Shown here: in pieces, positions 59,885-64,000 of the stretch
Position numbering within the stretch: the stretch's first letter is position 1
How the letters are laid out: every line of letters begins with the position of its first letter
Assembly: GCF_000211835.1 (NCBI RefSeq)
Contig: NZ_AEGR01000093.1
Location: 101,453 to 165,452 of the forward strand
Direction of reading: 5' to 3'
DNA: 64,000 nucleotides
Source of the DNA: Hylemonella gracilis ATCC 19624
Lineage (GTDB): Bacteria > Pseudomonadota > Gammaproteobacteria > Burkholderiales > Burkholderiaceae_C
Notes under the pieces: model-generated
Database searches by the model: none
What the model saw: the letters and a program-made list of their open reading frames with translations, nothing else
Told to the model about the DNA's origin: nothing
Position numbers and translations under genes: made by a program

Positions 59885-60691
59885 ATGACGCAGACGATAT
59901 TCGTCAGCAGCACGTTCATCGATCTTGAGGCGCACCGGCGTCTTGTGCGCGATGCCATTGCCCGCTTGGAGCTGACCTTTAAGGCGATGGAGTTCTTCGG
60001 GGCACTTCCAGACACGCCCAAAGCCGAGTGCCTCCGACTGGTCCGCGCCTCGAACATCTTCGTCGGCATCATTGGCATGCGGTATGGCTTCATCGACCCT
60101 GACGATGGGAAGTCGATGACTCAACTCGAATACGAGGAAGCGCAAGCCATTCGCCTGCCAACGCTGATGTACCTGATCGACGAGGAGCACCATCCTGTGC
60201 TTCCGAAGTTTGTTGACACTGGTGCCGGCGCAGAGAAGCTACTTGCGTTCAAGGGGCAGCTTAAGAAAGCGCACGTGGTGAACGCGTTCTCGTCGCCTGA
60301 GGACCTCGCGGCGAAAGTCACTCAAGACGTTGTGCGGCTTGTCGGAGCGATGGACAAAGCGCCCGGAGCCCAGGTGTTGCCTCAGCTTGCCGCGACCGCG
60401 ACGCGGATGCATCGGCTGACACCACCACGGTTCGCGTTCCTGAAAGGCAAGGTCGCAGGGGCTTGTACGCAAGACGTACCGGATTCAGTGCTGCACGAGA
60501 GTCTTGGGTTTTTGCTAGGTGGTGACAACATGGCAGCGGCGTTCACTCTCAGTCGTGGCACACCCATGTCGCTGGATGATGCGATCGACAGCCTGATGAG
60601 GATTGAGAAGATCCTGATGGAACTGGTGAAGGACGCTCAGGCGGCGCGCGAAGATGATACGCCGGACGATCACATCGCCCAGGCAGATTAG
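59885..60691 (+). CDS. DUF4062 protein, third gene of the TIR-like operon
   Basis: Cytoplasmic protein of 268 residues. Residues 1-110 are a DUF4062 domain, a TIR/SEFIR-like fold: IFVSSTFIDLEAHRRLVRDAI, MEFFGALPDTPKAECLRLVRASNIFVGIIGMRYGFID and SMTQLEYEEAQAIRLPTLMYLID with an acidic E in the LEYEEA helix. The C-terminal 150 residues have no recognised domain and end with a helix (DDAIDSLMRIEKILMELVKDA). The gene starts 4 bp after the membrane protein gene. DUF4062 occurs in several nucleotide-signal and NTPase-based defence proteins, so a sensor or second effector is likely. Confidence 0.85.
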   Translation: MTQTIFVSSTFIDLEAHRRLVRDAIARLELTFKAMEFFGALPDTPKAECLRLVRASNIFVGIIGMRYGFIDPDDGKSMTQLEYEEAQAIRLPTLMYLIDEEHHPVLPKFVDTGAGAEKLLAFKGQLKKAHVVNAFSSPEDLAAKVTQDVVRLVGAMDKAPGAQVLPQLAATATRMHRLTPPRFAFLKGKVAGACTQDVPDSVLHESLGFLLGGDNMAAAFTLSRGTPMSLDDAIDSLMRIEKILMELVKDAQAAREDDTPDDHIAQAD

Positions 60692-60923
60692 GACCTTACC
60701 CCTGCGCGGCATCGCAGAGACATCGCTCCCGCGGACGTGGGCCTCAGGCAACAACAGACCGCTCTCGCGAGAAGCGAGTGGTAACAATAGGGCGAGTGCT
60801 CGCGCTTGACGTCTCTCACAACGGTCACCCGCTTAGCGGCGGTGCGAACGTCGGCAAGTTGGCTCTGATCGGCTGTTCGGCTTGTGAGCACGGATGACCA
60901 CTTACGCTAGTGATTGATACTAG

Positions 60924-60974
60924 GCGGAACAGTTATGCTTCCCGCTGCGGCATATTTATGGTTCCAGCGACAGA
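60924..60974. repeat. Paired 19-bp repeat array, left copy
   Basis: Two direct copies of a unit of the form GCGGAACNNTTATGSTTCC lie at about 60924-60942 and 60947-60965, the second followed by AGCGACAGA. ATTTATGGTTCC-AGCGACAGA at 60954-60974 is a 21-bp perfect inverted match of 63951-63971. A further dyad CTAGT-N7-ACTAG lies just before it (60907-60923). This lies in the 366-bp gap between the DUF4062 gene and the convergent Abi_C gene. Confidence 0.75.
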
Positions 60975-61057
60975 ACCACTGCTTCAACTGCAATCGCGTT
61001 GTCGCAGTGGCCTCGACTAGGACGTGAAACAGGTCAATTGTGGCCTGATGGTAGAGA

Positions 61058-61894
61058 CTATCTTCCGCGTATTGTCAGCTTAGCTAACAGGTAGCTGGCG
61101 ACCGTACCAACCGACTCAATCGCTGCCTTGGCCTCAGCTTCGGTGAGCGTCGGTAGCCAAGGGCGGCCGTGACCAGAACCCTGTTTGTTTCGGACGCGGT
61201 TAACACCAAGCGCGGTGGCGAACAGGCCTCGCTCCATCGCGCGGACAGGGGATTCGCCCTGAACTTCTGGCATCTCCGGCACAGCGAGGTCCAGCGCAGT
61301 GAAGGCCATACCCAATAAGGCCTGAAAGTTGGCACCGGCGGGATAGCTGCCCCGAATGGTCGTGAGTACATGGGCGGCAGTGGCTTCAAGCAGATCCTTC
61401 CCCGTCCCAGCCACAAGGGCCGCATCCTCTGCACCTCGCTGCGCGCGCCGTGCGTAGCCTAACAGCGCATCCGTCAGCTCAGGGCCGCGAAGAGCCGTGA
61501 GCACTTTCGGAGAAAGCGTTCCGTCGTCCGCAAGGACAAAGCCTACGCTGTCGCAGGCCGACTTAGCGTTCGCAATCGCGTCCGAACCAACGAAGTTTGG
61601 TGCACCAGCGCGGAAGCCTCCACACGCACGAATCTTCCCCAAGAGCCCCGTGACGAATCTCGAGCCGCCGGAGTGATTTGCGGTCATCGCTTCGTACAGC
61701 ACCGCTCTGACCCGCTTGGCCTTGCCGATCTGTTGCCCCTGCTGCTTCGGGTCGAACGCGGCAAGCCCGGCGGCATTCACCTGGAATTCGATGTCGGAGT
61801 GGGACGGCTCACGATAGTTGCCGCTGTTGCCAGAGTCGTCGACCAACTGGGCAATGGCATGCAAAACGGTATCGGTAATGGGAATATTCGACAT
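61058..61894 (-). CDS. Abortive infection family protein (Abi_C type)
   Basis: Protein of 278 residues. The C-terminal segment LGVNRVRNKQGSGHGRPWLP is the RNK-x-G-x-x-HG motif of Abi_C-terminal proteins, and the N-terminal part has a short acid-rich region (HSDIEFQVNAAGLAAFDP). Members are linked to abortive infection in phage defence through an RNA- or tRNA-targeting HEPN-like fold, which is assumed here. Last gene of a minus-strand cluster (63661 to 61058); 27 bp after DUF2026. Confidence 0.8.
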   Translation of the reverse strand: MSNIPITDTVLHAIAQLVDDSGNSGNYREPSHSDIEFQVNAAGLAAFDPKQQGQQIGKAKRVRAVLYEAMTANHSGGSRFVTGLLGKIRACGGFRAGAPNFVGSDAIANAKSACDSVGFVLADDGTLSPKVLTALRGPELTDALLGYARRAQRGAEDAALVAGTGKDLLEATAAHVLTTIRGSYPAGANFQALLGMAFTALDLAVPEMPEVQGESPVRAMERGLFATALGVNRVRNKQGSGHGRPWLPTLTEAEAKAAIESVGTVASYLLAKLTIRGR

Positions 61895-61921
61895 GACTTT
61901 CGATGGGTCAGAGCTGGTTCG

Positions 61922-62557
61922 CTACCAAACGCCCGTGATGGAAGGCGCCCTCAATACAATGGGCTGAGGGTCGCTAATGCCGGTACCGCCCATTGCAATC
62001 GGCGGTAATGCCTTGGGGGGCCTACGGAACCACTGGAGACAGATTTTCACGAGGTCATCAAACAAGATGCTCTGGTCATCAAGAAGGGCTTCGGCAACGG
62101 AAGAATCACTTTCGTAGAAGAACTCGCCCTCATGCTGGATCGCCTTCGGGTGCGGCTTGCGGTCCGCCAACGGCTTTTGAAGCATCCTTCGAGGGATAGG
62201 CACTGCCGCCCCATCCTCCTTGAAGGCCTGCCCCATGATGGGCGCCATGAAGTCGATCAGCCAACCATCGCATTCGACCCAGGCGTGGAATCCGTCCTCG
62301 TCATATTGCCATCTGCCGTCCTGTTCTCGGCCATAGATGAGGACGGTAGCCGTTGGTTCGTGCACCATCAGCGCCATGCTGCCGACACTGATCATTGCCT
62401 CTAAATGGTAGTGGTCCCGCAGAATCAGCACCCCCGCGGAGGCGAAGAACAGACACGCCCGACTAGTCTTTGCAAGCCCCGACGCTTCCAGCACGCTGTA
62501 GATGACCTGGTAGATGCGCTGGTAATCGGCAAGAGGGAGAAGGGGTCGCTGGGCCAT
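61922..62557 (-). CDS. DUF2026 protein with papain/NAT-like triad
   Basis: Protein of 211 residues, pattern LLPLADYQRIYQVIYSVLEAS, ACLFFASAGVLILRDHYHLEA and GFHAWVECDGWLIDFMAPIMG, as in DUF2026. C35, H91 and D102 are in the order and sequence setting of Cys-His-Asp triads in transglutaminase-like or arylamine acetyltransferase folds, so a cysteine hydrolase or acyltransferase is likely. Lies between two Abi genes in the same direction: 84 bp from Abi_2 and 27 bp from Abi_C. Function unknown. Confidence 0.78.
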   Translation of the reverse strand: MAQRPLLPLADYQRIYQVIYSVLEASGLAKTSRACLFFASAGVLILRDHYHLEAMISVGSMALMVHEPTATVLIYGREQDGRWQYDEDGFHAWVECDGWLIDFMAPIMGQAFKEDGAAVPIPRRMLQKPLADRKPHPKAIQHEGEFFYESDSSVAEALLDDQSILFDDLVKICLQWFRRPPKALPPIAMGGTGISDPQPIVLRAPSITGVW

Positions 62558-62641
62558 AGGCTACTCCGTCAAGTAGGGTTTGCGGTCTGCACGATCTAGC
62601 GCAGGTGGGCGCGCCGGATCAGGTGTGATGGGCTTGCGTGC

Positions 62642-63661
62642 TCAGAAGTGTGGAACCACCGTCATCAGTGTCTTTCCGGCGTGATGCAGGGCCACCGCTC
62701 TTCCTGGCTGGGGAACCGGCGCCGCGGCGCTACGGTGGGCCTGCCTGGCCAGCTTGCGTACCTTCCGGGAAAGGGATCGAAGGTCAACCGCGGCAATAGC
62801 GTGCTGCCCGGCAAACGCCGCGATGGTTCGCGGGTCCAATAACCAACTGAGGCGGTCATAGAGCCCGGCATTGGCCAGAAGCTGGTTGATGTCAGGCGTC
62901 ATCGCATTGAGCAACTCTCGCATTTCGCTGACTCGCACGGTCAGGGTTGCATTAACGCCAGCCGGAGTTAGCGGATTTGCCAACCTCCACGCGGGCTCGT
63001 GGTGGGAAACACGGTTGCGAAGCCCCTTGATGCGCGCGAGCAGTTGATGTGCGCGAGCTCGCGTCATGCTGGGATCGTTCGGAAAGGTAGCTGCAAGGCA
63101 GTTCGGCCACAGGGCCAACGGATCGGTCGTTGACTCAAACGTCGGACCTAGGATGCCAAGCCAGAAGCCGAACATCGCGTGCGCGACGATTTGGTCCGGT
63201 GTTTGGGGCTTCCCATTCTGGGTCAGTCGATGGGTGATTTCGTCGAGCCGGGCCTCGCTCTGAGAGCGCCAGTGCGTCAAATACTTCTGATGGCCGCCGA
63301 TCCAGACCATCCGCTTGTGGTGCGGCCGGACGCCGGGACGGTAGTAGCGCTGGAGCAACGTAGCGTTGGCGGCTACCTTCAGTGGGAACTGGAGGTCGCC
63401 TTCATTTTTTAGGACGTCTTGATACCAACGAGGTGTGGAAAACTGGGCAGAAGCCGCGACATGGATGCTGTTCCGTAGAACCACCTCTACCATGCTAAGG
63501 AGAGGAGAAAGGGCTGCATTGAGCTCCTGCCCCCAAATGTAAGCCCCCACGGCGGAGTCAATGACTGTCGCCCCAACGAGGCTTTGGTACGAACCGAGTC
63601 GGCTTCCGGACAAGGCGGTTTCCACCTCCACTGAACGGAGGCCTGAGCAAAAGGTAAGCAC
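62642..63661 (-). CDS. Abi family protein (AbiD/F, Abi_2 type) with HEPN motif
   Basis: Protein of 339 residues. LNAALSPLLSMVEVVLRNSIHVA opens the HEPN-like helix bundle; FGFWLGILGPTF and KGLRNRVSHHEPAW contain the R-x4-H motif (RNRVSH) of HEPN ribonucleases. Abi_2 proteins (AbiD, AbiF) abort phage growth by RNA-directed toxicity. The long frame starts with GTG at 63661; a later start is possible. First gene of the minus-strand Abi cluster. Confidence 0.85.
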   Translation of the reverse strand: MLTFCSGLRSVEVETALSGSRLGSYQSLVGATVIDSAVGAYIWGQELNAALSPLLSMVEVVLRNSIHVAASAQFSTPRWYQDVLKNEGDLQFPLKVAANATLLQRYYRPGVRPHHKRMVWIGGHQKYLTHWRSQSEARLDEITHRLTQNGKPQTPDQIVAHAMFGFWLGILGPTFESTTDPLALWPNCLAATFPNDPSMTRARAHQLLARIKGLRNRVSHHEPAWRLANPLTPAGVNATLTVRVSEMRELLNAMTPDINQLLANAGLYDRLSWLLDPRTIAAFAGQHAIAAVDLRSLSRKVRKLARQAHRSAAAPVPQPGRAVALHHAGKTLMTVVPHF

Positions 63662-63768
63662 GGGCTGGTAACAGCTGTTATACTGCTCTCTGAGAAGCGC
63701 CCTTGTGGCGCAACGACGGGTCAGCGGTACGAACGGTCTGCTAGTAGTGCCCCTGACCCACCCTCTTC

Positions 63769-63797
63769 AAAAAGCTGCCCAACAGGCAGCTTTTTTC
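63769..63797. terminator. Bidirectional terminator-like hairpin upstream of Abi_2
   Basis: A stem AAAAAGCTGCC / GGCAGCTTTTTT with loop CAACA, A-tract on one side and T-tract on the other. Placed 108 bp before the Abi_2 start, it can isolate the cluster from transcription arriving from either side. Confidence 0.85.
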
Positions 63798-63950
63798 TTG
63801 CCATCTAGTCGGATCGTGCAACTTCGCTGCATGACCTCGGAAAAAGGGGCATTGCCGATCAAGTGTAACGGCTTGTTGCTACGGACAAGGAGCATGCTCT
63901 CCGTCCAGTACCCAGATGAGAACGGTGTGCTCGAATATAGGCAGCGTCAG

Positions 63951-63997
63951 TCTGTCGCTGGAACCATAAATGTTCCGCTTCGGAACGCTTATGCTTC
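63951..63997. repeat. Paired repeat array, right copy (cut by window end)
   Basis: The 21-bp segment TCTGTCGCTGGAACCATAAAT at 63951-63971 is the exact reverse complement of 60954-60974. Together with CGGAACGCTTATGCTTC at 63981-63997 it forms a large imperfect palindrome (GGAACCATAAATGTTCCG / CGGAACGCTTATGCTTC with loop CTT). CGGAACNNTTATGCTTC also occurs in the same orientation at 60925-60941. The sequence may continue past the window. Confidence 0.75.
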
Positions 63998-64000
63998 TTT

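Larger units (their letters stand above)
50614..64000. mobile_element. Genomic island in comM, recombinase trio plus defence-type cargo (right end outside window)
   Basis: The left edge is the comM break at about 50613. From there to the window end the base composition drops and codon use differs from the 1-50 kb region. The element starts with three tyrosine recombinases and a TnpC-like gene, all reading inward, and then carries a CMD-family gene, LysR and Xre regulators, a TIR-like operon and Abi genes. The 5' part of comM is not found, so the right end lies beyond 64000. Several nested elements are possible. Confidence 0.65.

Noticed and set aside
58961..60691. Calling the operon Thoeris
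   Set aside because: The first protein is ThsB-like, but there is no ThsA with SIR2/SLOG or macro domain, so the name would be misleading.
50614..64000. Prophage
   Set aside because: No capsid, portal, terminase, tail or lysis genes are visible; the integrases are of the trio type.

Overview
The window reads as chromosome of a high-GC betaproteobacterium of the order Burkholderiales, most likely Comamonadaceae. Supporting signs are the GC-rich wobble positions across 1-50 kb, a methionine synthase split into two genes, a complete hut operon of the HutF/HutG type, a gcdH-CoA-transferase pair with a divergent LysR gene, and metH preceded by an SAH riboswitch, as is common in beta- and gammaproteobacteria. 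No rRNA, tRNA or CRISPR array was found.

Layout. 0-7 kb: an OmpR-type two-component system (kinase cut by the window edge) faces an exported DUF2141 protein and a cell-envelope operon (MacB/LolCDE-like ABC ATPase and permease, LolA-like periplasmic protein, predicted outer-membrane barrel). 7-22 kb: housekeeping and peripheral metabolism, including a PduO-type cobalamin adenosyltransferase, a MATE pump, a chemoreceptor with a CheR-type C-terminal pentapeptide, glutaryl-CoA metabolism, two LysR regulators, an M14 peptidase, a universal stress protein and several small envelope proteins. 22-31 kb: recQ, then the two halves of MetH separated by a TerC/Alx gene, an RlmN-like radical SAM enzyme and a PACE-family pump. 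A manganese (yybP-ykoY) riboswitch precedes terC and an SAH riboswitch precedes the second metH half.

31-45 kb: a histidine-utilisation locus with an ABC importer, HutC and HutH-U-D-I-F-G (histidine to glutamate, formate and two ammonia). An FAD-linked 2-hydroxyacid dehydrogenase and a HisC-like aminotransferase are embedded in it, and TGTATAGACA-type HutC operators lie in front of the transporter and hutH. 45-50 kb: a second-type lumazine synthase under an FMN riboswitch, a relic of integron cassettes with a recognisable attC, a 48-residue gene with a strong ribosome-binding site, and two divergent MFS transporters.

50-64 kb: a mobile region of clearly different composition. The 3' third of comM is left at 50.0-50.6 kb and the rest is missing. 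Immediately beyond the break lie three tyrosine recombinase genes in tandem plus a small TnpC-like gene, an arrangement like Tn554. The cargo is a carboxymuconolactone-decarboxylase-family protein with a divergent LysR gene, an Xre-like regulator, a tightly coupled three-gene operon (TIR-like DUF1863, RipA-like membrane protein, DUF4062), and an Abi_C / DUF2026 / Abi_2 cluster between two copies of an unusual repeat array. The three-gene operon is the best candidate for an undescribed (probably antiphage) system in this window.
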